Origin: Eopsaltria australis
Lineage: Eukaryota > Chordata > Aves > Passeriformes > Petroicidae
Direction of reading: 5' to 3'
NCBI GenBank assembly: GCA_034509425.1
Contig: JAVTVJ010000788.1
Coordinates: 372,001 to 436,000 of the forward strand
DNA length: 64,000 nucleotides
How positions within the stretch are numbered: position 1 is the stretch's first letter; every line of letters begins with the position of its first letter. Below, in pieces: positions 12,901 through 25,770 of the stretch. The notes under the pieces were generated by a model. The model was not told the origin of the DNA and did no database searches. It saw nothing but the letters and a program-made list of their open reading frames with translations. Both the position numbers and the translations under genes were made by a program.

Positions 12901-14369
12901 ACAGGTAAAATAAATGACCCCTTATTTCTGTTTCATAGAAAGGAAGCTTTTAAGTAATGTTTTGTATTTAAAACTACATTATTATGCAAAAGAAATATTA
13001 ATTGTAGTTAGTGAAACAACATATTGCTTCTGGTCATCATGGGCCTCACTTCTAAAGGTATTTGCTGCCTAATAAAGCAGTTCATTACCTTGTGGGATCT
13101 CAGAATTACTGCAGTAGGCCAGTTGCCTTTCCCCCATCAAAATCAGTGCCATTAAGATGCCAAGGCACTTCTGAAAAGCAGCCATACATTCAAGAATACT
13201 GTCATAAATATGTCCATGTATTCTCTAATTTTCATATTCAGCTGATGTTTTTCTTGTCCATTTGGGACTTTGTTTGTAAACTGTAAGACAGAAGCTCCTT
13301 TTTTGCTTTTAAAACTCAGCCTATCAGCTTTAGATGAAATAACACAAATGAAGAAAATATTATGTTTGCAACTCACAACTAAAAATTCCACTGGAAGTAA
13401 TTCAGGAAAGCTTCAACCAATTCAGCAGAAACTGAAAAAGCTCCAAAGTTTAAAAAAACCAGCAAACCACAACACACCAGAAAGCCCCTATTTTCTGAAA
13501 GACTTGTACAATGTGAAGATTTATTCGATGTGATACATATTATTAGGCAAAATGCACTTTTGAACTCATTAACATCTGAGAATAGTCAGAGCAAAATTAG
13601 GCCTTAGAACAGACTGTCAGTGCCATGAATATAAATAGCATTTTTAAAGGAATGTGTACTTATTTTAAACCAAGACCTTTCGATTTAAAGATAAAAGGAT
13701 GGCTTTTTTATGTTGGTAAGCATGAACATAACCTCTGATGTTTATGGGTTGTACCTTGAGACTATAAATATTTTAATCATAAGGGATAATATCTACAAGC
13801 CTGAAATGTACCCAGTTCCATACTTTCTGAGTAGATGATGTTGTGTAGTTACAGGAACATGTATAGTGACAACAGCACTAGTCCAGGAACTGCAGTAATT
13901 ATTATCTTAAGCAACACAGGACAGGACAACAGAAGCAGTGGGGTAGACTTTAGTATTCAGATACACAAGCTACCCAATGTCATTTACATAACGTGTTGGG
14001 GCTGAGTGTAAGTGATAATAAACTAATGTGGATTCATTATGATGACTCAGAGAAACAATATTACATTATAAATTCCAAGTAATTTGTTTCTGTTCAGAGT
14101 GGATGTGGTCTTACTAAGAAAAATAGTACCTTTAAAAGTTGTTCCTTTGGGCTAAAAGAGTTGCTTGAGTTTTCGAAGATAAAGATTACTGAAATGCCAT
14201 GGAAAGACCTCTAGAAGTCTTAAAACTGAAGAAGACAAGGGCAAAACAAGGTAGATTTTTCTTTTTAATATACAAGTGACTTTCTTGTTTTTCTGTCATA
14301 AAAACCTTGTCACCATCAAGGTCTGGGGCTACAGATTGGAGTGGGAGACCTGGACAATCCAAGTGTGTA
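6904..14369. other. Intergenic, no gene seen
   Basis: About 7.5 kb of AT-rich DNA. Patches with more GC lie at 7180-7450, 8230-8400, 11140-11400 and 12560-12720, and carry short open frames without recognisable content. A 17-bp interrupted palindrome lies at 8536-8552. I see no exon signature, RNA gene or clear transposon in this stretch. Confidence 0.5.
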
Positions 14370-14535
14370 ATAACACAGTACAATTTGGAACAGGTCAGAC
14401 AGGAGCTTTATTAACTGTGATCACAGTGAGATAACATGTGGACAGCATTGCCTTCACTGCTCCCCTATGCTCTGCTAAGTGATTGCAACCTGTAATCATA
14501 CTAATATAGGCTGTGTCAGGAAATAATAAAAAAAA
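14370..14535 (-). repeat. Dispersed repeat copy B, LTR-like, class uncertain
   Basis: Second copy of the repeat at 91-252, about 14.3 kb away and in the same orientation. The shared core carries TTTATTAA (AATAAA on the minus strand) and ends in a short A-rich stretch at about 14528-14540. Divergence between the copies is clear by eye, with substitutions every 5-10 bases and several small indels, so neither looks recent. Confidence 0.55.
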
Positions 14536-17500
14536 AAAGAGGTGAGAAAAAGAGATCATTGTGAAGTTAACAAATTCAGGTATCCGTCTCCAGCAGGGAC
14601 AGACTTCTCCAGTAGCTTGCTAGCTGTGATAGCTCCAAGAAGGACACACACAGTAAATAAGGTAAGGATGTGGAGCCTTTATTATCAGGTATACCCTGTA
14701 TCACCTTCAATTAGAAGTGGGGAGAGGAAACAGACTGCAAGCTCCTAGTCGAAAGGACTGTTCTTTAGGATAAACTTCTTAGTCAGAACTCTCAAATATC
14801 AGTACTCTGAAATATCAATAATTTTACCACCATACTTGTAAAACATGACTCAGGATGTTGACTCTTACAGCATGTCCAATCAATTCTGCATTATCAATCA
14901 CAAAAATCTGGCTTTTCTCTTGTCCCCTGACACCCGCAGTTGGGGGATGACTGTGCTTATAGTGAAAATTTGTTTTCTGCAATGTGCTGGCATAATCTTC
15001 CCAGTCACAAGAAGTTCACTGGGTCATGTCTTGCAAGTGTAAGGAGAAACATTTCCTTGCTGATGCTCTTCCTCACGTCCTCCCAAATACACACACCAAA
15101 GACTCTGATGAATATCTCAATGCATAATAATGTCTTCCGTGCTGTATTTTCCAACTTTTATGGACAGGTTTTAACTGGAATATGACTGTGAAATACACAG
15201 GTATAAAATGACTGACAATTCCCAAAGATGTAAAAATAAGCCCATTTTAACCCCATGCTGTTAAAATAGTCCCTGCATGGATTGTGCAAAATACTGAAAA
15301 TACTGCCTCTACCTGAAGCTAAAGAAACACTTGAAAGCTGAGGCCATTTGGTTTTCTTTTTAAGCCCATGCTACCAGAATGATAAACTTATTTTAAAAGT
15401 TATGGCACTGTTGCACTCAGTATTTCTATGTGCAAAGTAAAAAAAAAAAAAACCAAACCATCTGTACCACAATCATTCATACTCCTTTGTATATGCTCTT
15501 TAGAACTTATTTGCCCTAACAAGTACACTCTGTTTTTTTTTATTTGTGGCAGGACTCATGTTACATAAGTCTGTGTCTTTCTTACATCAAAGTCATATGA
15601 TCAAAATCAAACCAAAACAAAACTGTAAATCCCTTACACTGATTCTACAGCTGTCAGTTATCAGCTATGGAAATAACAGATAACACCATTCCCACTCATT
15701 CCAGAAAGATGAAGAAACTGAAAAATTTCATTGCAGGCACTGTGTACCTTGTACATGCAAATAATTTCTGCTTCTTAATTTGTCCCCAAATACTTCCATA
15801 TATGCTTTTAGCACTGGGGTCTTCATACAAATACTATACACTAGAGCTACTCAACCTCTCTACCCCCATGATCCAAGTAAAAAAAAAAAATTAAAGTTTC
15901 TGGATTCCCTTCTTACCAGGGACTAACTCTGGCAAGAATTAGGGGTGGAGGTGATTTGCATGTCACAACTGGGGAGAAGCAATTGCAGACTGAATGGTGA
16001 AGGCTCTTTGTAGTTAATGCTGCCAAACTCATCCCATTAGAAAACCTTCATTTCAGTAGTTAAAAACTCGTCCAGAATTTAACTGTTGGGTCTGAAATGT
16101 TCCATGTCTGATTTCCAAAAGAGTGTTAGCATAAATTGTCCAGTTGTTTTCAATAATAAAATCAGCAGAAAATATACTATTTGCCAATCACACTATTTAC
16201 CAGTGATTACTACAACAGTTTTGTAAATAATTTCTGGCAGTATGATGTCTTGAGGCAAGGAAGTGAAATTTGGCATTGAATAGTCTTTGTGTGATGGGTA
16301 AGTGTTTTGTTGTGCATCTATGTGTATGGATGAGTAGAATGCACAAATATAGCCAAGCTATAAATAATTGAGAAAATATCTGATTGCATATGCTTAGTAG
16401 CAGTTGATAAATAGCATTTCCAAGGATTCTGTCCATGCTAAGCCTATTTTCTTTCTGACCCCAGGATAAAGGAAGCTAAGCCCAGACTGTCTCTACAGTT
16501 GCCTTTCCCAGCTGTGCTGTGCCAGAAGACAGACACAAAACTAAGGTGGAGGTTACACAAGGTGGTTGCATCAATAGGATCACTCCCTGCAGTTGGTAAG
16601 GGAAAGGCATGGGTCTCATTTCTAGACCTTTCAGCTAGCTAACCTCATTAAGCCATTGCCCAAAGCATCCTTCCTCAGCCCCTTAGCTGTACATCATCTT
16701 GAGCAGAAGACTGTGGTAGTCTTGCAGAATTGTGGGGTTCTCACACCCATACGTGACATCAGGGAGAGCTATACTGTGAACTAATACCGTCTAAAGGACA
16801 GTTGTCCATTGTTTTCTTACTCAGTGTCCAAAATCTGTAGTTAAAGTTATTATTCATATTTGTCTGCTTCAGCTTATTATCTGAAAAATGGGAGGAATAA
16901 CAGTCTTCACTGCAGCAAACAAGTATGGCAAGAAGTTCATTACTGCTTGCAAAACAGCTGACTACACTAACTATGAACATGGAAGAAATGGTTGAAAGGA
17001 AACAAATAATTCTGCATTACATCAGTCTTGCACAATGTGAAATGAATCAGCACTGGCTGCTCCACGAAGACAAGAGTAAAATCAAATACTGAGCTCATTA
17101 ATGGACCATCTATATGAAACATGCTTCTATGCCAGGTGTCTGACTTTAAAGTGTTCCAGTAGAAGAGGTCCATTGACAAGAACAAAAAAAAGAGTGTTCT
17201 TTTAATTAAAGACTGATGACAGTGCATAAACCCAAAAGAAGCTCATTAAAATTGCACAGATTACTGCCAGAAAGAAACAGAATTATGTTTTACTGCTTGA
17301 TTTTCTAATCTTAGTGTCTTTTAACATTTTTTAAAATACATAATGTTAACACATGCAAATAGTAACAAAATGCAGAATGGTTACAGTGAAAATTATAGTC
17401 TTATGGTTTGAAGTGCTGACATGGTTCCCTAGGAGCACCATTTAGACCAGACGATTTTAAAATACATAAACATACTACAAGCAAAACCAAGATCTGATTT

Positions 17501-19094
17501 AGTACCTAACAATATAATCCTGAAACCTATCAGAGACAAGAACAAGATCAACTTCAAAATTCTTGCAGAATCAGAGCTTTAATGTAAAGAACTGCAAACA
17601 AAACTTGGGATGACAGCAGCAGCATGTTTTCCATTTTTCCTGACGTCTTTCTGGAGTTGATGTGATTTAGCACTGAAATACAATCCAATGACAAAAAGTA
17701 AAAATTTGTCTGATGCAATTTCACAAAGCAGTCCTCTTTAATAGCAGGTTTTCCATGAACTCGAGGTGTTAGCTGAAAAAAAGTCAGGCTAAACCTTTGC
17801 CTAAGCCTTTGGTTAAGAGTCTCTTACCTGGTAAATAAGAGGGTCAAGGTTCCAGAGTGGAGATCACCTGTACTATTTAATGTTTCCAGTATCCCCCAGC
17901 ACCACCTCCACCAGACATGGCCCCCCACTACTGTCCCAGAAGACTGGTCATGCTTGGGCAGTTGGGCAGCCTCCCTGTACCATGCCATGGCCCTGGGAAC
18001 CCAAGGTGTCACTTGAGCTTCACAGCAAGACAACAGCATCACTTCAGACAGCAGCTGAGAGCTGGGGTCATGGGAATGCCACTGAGCAGCTACAAGAGAT
18101 GTAGAGCCAAGTGTGTAGGGTGGATATGGGCAGCCTATGCCCAGTGGTCAAAGGGTCGAGCATCCTCTGTGGTCTCACTTCATTCAGCAGTGCAGGAGTA
18201 GTCCAAGGAGCCTGTGCCATCTGAGGGACCCAGCTGCTAATAGTGGCTAAGGCCTCCCTAGCTCCTTTCCTCCAGTTCATACCTCTCACTGGGGAAGCTG
18301 TCACCCTTGGAGCCCCCATTCCTCAGATCAAACCATCAGCAGCTGATTATGGATACAAGGTTTTCATCCTTCTTACCATCACAGCCTTTAACAAAACAGA
18401 GGTTTCTGGCACCTTCCCCTCTGTCCTGTGTCCTTTGTAATCAAGAGATTCCCAGGCACTCATCACCCTTGTATGCTTACCCTTGAAGTGCCTGAACTTG
18501 GAACAGGGATTTGGAGCCCATGCTTAATAAATTAATCCAGTGATTTACAATAATATTTCAAACACTCCCACTATATTTCTTTCAAAAATTTCCTTACCAT
18601 AAATTAGTATAAAATTATAAATATGTTCTATGAGATGCAAACTATACGCACTACACTGGGCTCCGGACAGTGACTTATGTGTGTCACATGCTCTTCTGCC
18701 ACATGCATTTTAAGCTGCATGTGCAAGATAACCTGGTTATCTCAAAAGCTGTGGTATAGCTGGACTTTCCAGTGAAGTCAGGAGCCATTAATAATCATGA
18801 GTAAAATTAAACTACCACATATTTCTGCCTTCAATATGGCAAATGAATACTAATCATTGCACTACATTTTGTTAACACTTAGATTTTTTTCCAGAATATT
18901 TGGAGAACTTCTTGAATAGTGCGTTTTCTAGCATGATTGATTTTAATGCATCAGTCATATATTTTTTCTCTTCCAAATTACACTTGCTGAAGAAACAGAA
19001 ACATATTGAACAAGGAAAAAAAACACCTATGTGCTCAAAAAGAAAAGTACTCTCAGTTTTGAACATGCAATGAATTAAAATTTTTAATTTACAA
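14536..19094. other. Intergenic, no gene seen
   Basis: AT-rich DNA with A-runs at 15440-15452 and 15880-15890. A GC-richer block at 17880-18330 contains short overlapping open frames but no recognisable protein. I see no RNA gene, transposon or splice-site-flanked exon. Confidence 0.45.
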
Positions 19095-19132
19095 ATAAAA
19101 TAAAATAAAATAAAATAAAATAAAATAAAATA
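19095..19132. repeat. (TAAAA)n pentanucleotide microsatellite
   Basis: About seven uninterrupted TAAAA units in AT-rich surroundings. Likely length-polymorphic. Confidence 0.97.
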
Positions 19133-22100
19133 TTTCTGTGTATTCTCAGGTTAAACACATGCAGTGAGTTTCCTGTGGGACAGCTGTATTTATTAAGTAT
19201 AGCAGGTCACTAAGTAGATGCCATTACTTAGGAATGTGCAATCACTCCTGAATACTCTTAGCTCAGTCCTGTGTGGTACTAAACAACTTTGGCTTTCCTT
19301 TCAGTAGTAGCCAAAAGAGTTTTGTATGCCTTAGGAATAAGCACACAAAAGATCCTTCTGTAAAGTAGCTAAAAAACATTTAATGCAAAATTTTACATTT
19401 GTTTTTAATTAGAAAAGTTGATTTCAACAGTATAGAATGACTATGCCAAGAGAACATTTGACCTACCAGTTTCAGAATTTCCTTCAGTTTCTGAGCAATG
19501 TCCCATACCAACACCGACTGACTTCTTGTATGTATGCTGTCCAATTTTATTTCAGAAGTTTTTCTTCCAAGTGATCACAGAATCACTATAAAATCTTATA
19601 TTCCAAGTATACTATCTGCAAACAACTAGTGCAGCTTTATTATATGAAAATTTGTTGACATTTTCATCAATGCAACAAAAAGAACTGCCATTCATAATCT
19701 GCAAGTGATCCACTAAAAGAGATCTCTTTGTATGAAGTTCTCAGAACACGAGTAACTCTATAAAAGAAAAATCCATTACACTACACATTAATATTGCAAA
19801 GGCATTCCCATTTTCTCCCCTTTTTCCCCATTTTCACTTCTTTCCAGTGGAAAAGTGTTTTCTTTCAGGAGTTTGTTCACATTCTTGATCAGCAGGTGTT
19901 ACCTGAACTTCAGACCCTGTGTGAGTGCCTCTGCCTTCCGTGTCCTACACTAGACACAGTTTCAACAATGGACTTTGCTGCAATAGTGATAATCAATGTG
20001 GGCTCCCTCTCATCTTCTGGGTCTACCCAGTGGCCAGTGCTGGACAGACTAACCTGACTGCACTTGCCAAAAGACTTGCTGCTGTTGCTAGAAGAGAAAA
20101 TTTTTGCATCAGCATAGGTATGCCAAATACTTACCAAGAAGTTCATCAGGACTGGTGGAGGTGGACTTTATTAGAGCAAAGGATGACAAATGTCACAGCA
20201 GAGAGGAAAGACATTTCCTTTAGCCCTTCCACAAATAAGACTTCCAAAATTCTTTTAGTGCCCCAATTGTTTGAAGCACATTTTTCAAATGAAAACTGGT
20301 TTTTGTGCTTTGTAGATATTTTTAAGCCTTAAACCTCCATAAATTTTGGCATTTTGAGCAGTCAGCATTTCTGCAATCATGCTCTGAGCCACTAGAAGCA
20401 GCCTTTAGCATAGGTCTTACAGGAGTAGGTACAGCACCATAGCTCATTCTGTGTTACAACTAAACTAATTTTGTAAGAGATACATTGGTATTTTCTACTT
20501 CAAAAATGTATTTGAAAAACCCAAAAACCAAACCAAAGCCCAACCTAAACTTTTTAATTCCAATGTACCAATGTATTCTTTTAAGCTTGTGTGATGCAAA
20601 CATTCAGACTACATGTTTAGTTTCTTCTATTTCTTTCTTAATGCTTGTCTTTAGATCCTTCAGCCAATCATGAATATCTGTTCACCTAAGGAACAAAAAT
20701 TATGAGGTTGCTGATGCTCTTTTTGTTTGTCATTGGTTGCTGTTATTTCAACTCAGCAGAGAGCTGTTGAACATGAGAGGATAAATTAAACGTCAAGTCT
20801 GACTTGCACAAAGTAGATATGCTGTCTGTTTTACTGCCCTGCTAGTTCACACAAGGTGAAGAATATAACCTAGCTGGGGGAGGGGGGAAGAGGATTAGTC
20901 CTGCAGCACCCATTCATACACTCAGCACATCTACCATCTGCCATGAATAAAAGGTGGGATGAGCTGCAGCATTTCACAAGCACGGTAGGAAAACCTGCAT
21001 TGTAATCTGATCACTGTAATCACAGCAATTACCCAGCTCTGTAGCAGCACCAGGGAAGTGGTCAGTAAGTTCCTCTAGCTGCGGAAGAGTAGTACAGTGT
21101 ACTCCCAAACAGGAGGGAAGGACAGAACAGGTTGTGCCTTGCCTCCTGCTTCAGGCTGTACCTGCCTGACACTGTTACCAGGAACGGGTGGCTCAGAGAC
21201 CAAATGTTTCCTATCACACGGCCTGCAGCTCCCACGGACACAGGCTGCTCTGCCCTGGTAGCCACAACATGAATAACAATGAGTTTGTTATTAATCTAGA
21301 GGTAATTGCCAACACTCAGCTGCCATCCCCTGAATTTCTGTTACAATATAATGTGCAATTTCCCTTTTCAGTGACAGTGTGGTTCAAATAATTTCACAAG
21401 CATTTTGTTTGCTGGAGTATTTACATGTAGTATCCACCTTTACTCAATCAGAAGACAGCTAATTTCTTTGCTGTGCTAATTATGTCAGAGCAAAACACAA
21501 CATGTTTATGCTTGTTCTTGTCAGCTACTTTGAGAAAGTGATTCCCTTTGAGTGACTCTATCACCTAGTTTCTGATGTTTTGTTTGTGGACTACTTAATG
21601 ATCTATTCCTAAATTTCTCCGGGGTTGTGCATGTGGTGACTTGCAGGCAGTGCAAGTATAGTGCACAGAGCGCTGGGTATTGTTCACGACAGCCTGTACA
21701 TACCCAAACTGCAGAGTAAGCTATAATAGTATCAGTGCCTGGTATCTATTCATACCCCACATGCCCGTGGTTACACGTGGTGACTTGCAGCCTGAGTCAC
21801 ATAATGATGGGTTACATATGACATACACTATCATATAAACATGGAACAACAGGATGGGGAAACATATATAAATATATACATAGCAACACATCCAAATTGC
21901 TTTTATGGAAGAAATAACACTACATAGCTGCTTACCATAGGTGAGGAGTGGGTTTCTTGCCTCAGAAGGTCCTGTGAGTTGTATAATATTAAAACTGAAA
22001 ATGAAGTTGTCTTTGGAACAGTGGAATTCTTTTCACAATTTGAGTATTGAATTCAAAGTTTGGGTCAGCAATCAGAACAGATATATAAAAAACCAGAAAT

Positions 22101-25100
22101 TACAGAAGACCTGAGTAAATATAAGAGCCTTTATTGGCATTAAGGCAGTTTGACCACATTTCTCCCAGTTCTTACTTTTGGTCTTGCTTTGGTATTCTCT
22201 CACATTTTTACCACTTAACAGGATAGAAATAATAGGAGAGAAATACAATCCCATTGCTACCTGCAGGGCTGAATATTCTGTCTCAGAAACCAAGTTTCCT
22301 GAGCTAGCCAAGAAATTCATAGTGGGTTTGTCACCCCCCCAACCCATGGTGAACAGAGCCACTCTGGCAGGATCTTGTGCTGCTCAGCAGAAGAGTTCTA
22401 CCATGAAAACCATATCTGAGCATCAGAAGGGGGAGCCTGGACGTGTCTGCAAGGGCAAAAACTTCAGAGAGCAAAGGGAAAGCAATGCAGCATTCTCTGC
22501 CATGCACATGTCTGGTAGAGGTGGGAGGGGGTTTGGTTTTGTTTTTTATGAGAGGTGAAGGTAGGAAGATCAGATAGGAAGGAAAAACAGATAACTCAGG
22601 AATTTCAAGAGTTAAACTCTCCTTAAAACTAGTTCTCCCACTGAGATGAAAGGAGCAGCTTGCACGTGGCCTCAGCAGTGCAGCTGCACACTCAGGTTTC
22701 CCCTCTACCAGGGATTTTATCATCTACAGCTTCTCAAGCTCGGTGCAACTTTAAATGAATTTAAGCAGTGTCCAAATGATGTGTACGGTTCTAGTTCTTC
22801 CACAAGTCACAGTTCTACCAGACATTCTGCTTCTACCCAAAATTTTTCTCAAACATTTTGTATGCAGGAATCAAAGAGTAACATGGAGAGAAAGTGCCAG
22901 CGGTGCACAAGACTTAAAGCACCCAAAGGCTTTCTTTAATCAGCGTCCAAATCTGAGGGGATACAGGTGCTCTCCTGAAGATGCAGAGCTCTGTCCTTGT
23001 GTTTCTTAGGCTTTAAAACCAGGATCCTATGCCATCAAACCAATCTGAGATATTGGTAAACAGACTCTGTAACCAAGGCATCAAAATCCTTTTTGGGGGG
23101 AAAAAATCCAAAACAAAGCAAAAGAAAAAAAAAGCACCAATAAAAGCAATTAAAAAGTATATGTTTACAAGTAGGATTTAATTCCACTTGTATTCTATCA
23201 TCGACATGCAGCCACCTTTTATGCTGTCTGCTGACAGCATTTGAAGCATTTTTCCTCCTGTGCTTATTTTTAGTTGCCATAGGAACTTTCTTATTTCCTG
23301 TCACCTGATGTCCTTCTTTAGTACTATTAATTGTATAAAAGGGTGCTGATTCTGGTACTCCAGATGCAGGGAAAAAAAGCACTTTACAAAGACAGAACAC
23401 ACATTACAGTTTACTCAGTCTTTTATTCACTTATTTCTATCAATATTTAATTCAAAAAGCTGGGTACTGTAATAGCAGTTGTTATCACATCAGCAGAATC
23501 TGGAGTAGATCCTCTCCAGTCTTTTCTTCTTGTTTGATCTAAGTTTCCCTCCCACTGCCATAAATATACTTACGTGAAATAAGTATCTTTTGTCTGTATA
23601 GCTTGTAGGTTCATTCTTTCTCACTTCCCACGTATCCAATTATCTTTTTTTCCCTACCAAAAAAAATTTCAAAACTGCTATTAAAATGCATAGGAGTGAA
23701 AAGAAATTTTTCCAACATATGAAGAAACATAGTCTGGAAAAATATTGGAACCTGAAGGGGGTTCTTTTTTCGGCAAATACCAATTTTTCTTCTCTTACAT
23801 ATAATAAAATAGTTTGCAAAAGATAATTTTTCTATTAAATTTATTGTGTGGCCAAAGAGCAATAAAGAATGGCTGGAACTGTCTGAAAACTACAATAGCT
23901 TAAACAGGGAAGTTCTTTATCCACATCAACTCTGAAATCTCCACAGTTCTTCCCATGAATTGGTCACATATTTGGAAAAAAAACCCTGTTCAACATATAG
24001 ATTTGCATTTGAGTTAGCATTAAATGGAATTCCAATGCAAGCTTATTCTAGTCCTTCTCTGGAAAAACTTAGGAAAATAGCAGCAATGTACAAAGTGAAA
24101 CACATGTTTAAAAACATATTCCTTTTTCCAGTTCTTACCACTGCTCATCATAAGATGGAGGAAAACAAGTAGCTTGGAATGAAGAAACTGGCAAATAAGC
24201 AAGCATTTAAAACTTTGGAAAATAATTCCCGAGGTGTGACTTAAATTATGCAAATTTCATTTGAGGTTTTATTCAAGCATCCTAAAGACAACTTGCATCT
24301 TCTCACTGACTTCAGGGGCTGCTGGATTTGTCCCACTGAATGGGTAACTGGGGTATTAATGAGCTTGCTGTGGCACTAGGAGGATAATACTCTGCTTGGG
24401 AAGGTTCCCAAAGCATATGGTGTGTGCTCTTGCTGAGACAAGCATTGTCAAGTGTTTTAGTTGCTATAACTCAATGGGCATTTGAGGCAAAAGATTTCCA
24501 ACCTGATCCTGGAAGCTCCTGCAAAAAAGCCTTTTGCAGAAGTTCTTGCCTAGCCTCCTCAGCCCAGCTCCACCACCAGCAAAATTGTCATCAACTGACC
24601 CTAGGACAAGCTGTCCTGTAAATGGTAATGCTGATTTTATTTAGGCCTTTTCTAAATTAAGGAAAAATATTTATTCAACAGCAAAAGCTTTTATTATTTA
24701 GCTAAAGAAGAATATACCAAGCATCTGTCTCTTCTTCTGAATAGGAAGACCTGAAGGTTTTAGGAATTGGAAATTTAGTCTTCTAACCATTTTTTTCTTT
24801 TTAAAATGGTTTTAAAAAGCACCTTCTTTTGTAAAAGAAAATGTACCTGTAGATGGAAGTTGTTTTTTATTTATTAGTGAGAATCAGAGAAGATAATTAT
24901 GCTGATTACTTCACTGTAGAGCTGTTTGGGAGATTTAAAGACCTGGAATATTAATTTAAATATCCAGATACTGAAATTTAAAACTGACCTTAGAAAAAAA
25001 ATTCTTAACTAGAATTTGCCCATAATGCCTTTTCCCAAAACAAGTCTCCTAGTTGAATCAGGAGTCAAATAATTACTATTATATAACAACGCTAAATTAA

Positions 25101-25706
25101 ATAAATATTAATGGTGAATAACTACATTTAATTTAAGTGACCATAATATAATAACATTAAATTAAATAAGTGGCAAGTTAAACAAAATAATTTGTTGCCC
25201 CCAACAACTGGCAATTTTCTATTTATTTTCAAGAAAAGGCTACCAGCCTGATCTATTTTGAAATATAGGAGTGATGTGTACTAATCTCTAAAAGCAGCCA
25301 TACCAAGTTAAAAACAAAAGCCCAGTTTGTTGTTACTAATATGCAGTGGTATTTATAACATTACATTAAATTTGAAGGAAACTGCAAAGGTATCCAGCTT
25401 ACTTGGAAAAACCATGGCTCAAGATCCGGGAAAAAGCAGCTTAGATGGGGAAAATCCACCTCTAACTGAAGTGGATGTTGAATTTCCATCTCCTTTCCAC
25501 GGAACCAACAGGGTCAGCCAGAGAGAAGTGCTGGGAGGTTGTCAAACACAGGGGGTGCCTGATCTGGGCAGTGGTCCATGGGGAGGCCTGGGTGGTGCCT
25601 TGGGGGGTGAGGGAAAGGAGCTTCAGGAGGTTCCAGGGTCAATTGAGAGAGAACTGTGACATTGAACCAGTTATGTTGGGGGTGCCTACCCAAGACACAT
25701 CCCTCT
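19133..25706. other. Intergenic, no gene seen
   Basis: Mostly AT-rich sequence. A 14-base word is repeated at 21633-21646 and 21777-21790. A mixed patch at 22320-22720 and a G-rich patch at 25500-25640 precede the GGAA repeat. No frame shows a recognisable domain, and I see no clear transposon in this stretch. Confidence 0.45.
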
Positions 25707-25770
25707 GGGAGGGAGGGAAGGAGGGAAGGAGGGAAGGAAGGAAGGAAGGAAGGAAGGAAGGAAGGAAGGA
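25707..25770 (+). repeat. (GGGA/GGAA)n tetranucleotide microsatellite
   Basis: The tract begins with GGGA units that grade into more than ten GGAA units with no pyrimidine on this strand. GGAA is the core recognised by ETS-family transcription factors, so the tract is a potential ETS-binding array, although the default reading is a neutral microsatellite. Confidence 0.97.

Noticed and set aside
17824..18440. Cluster of 65-94-codon frames in a GC-richer block
   Set aside because: The frames overlap in several registers, with no domain, repeat match or splice signals. Probably compositional.
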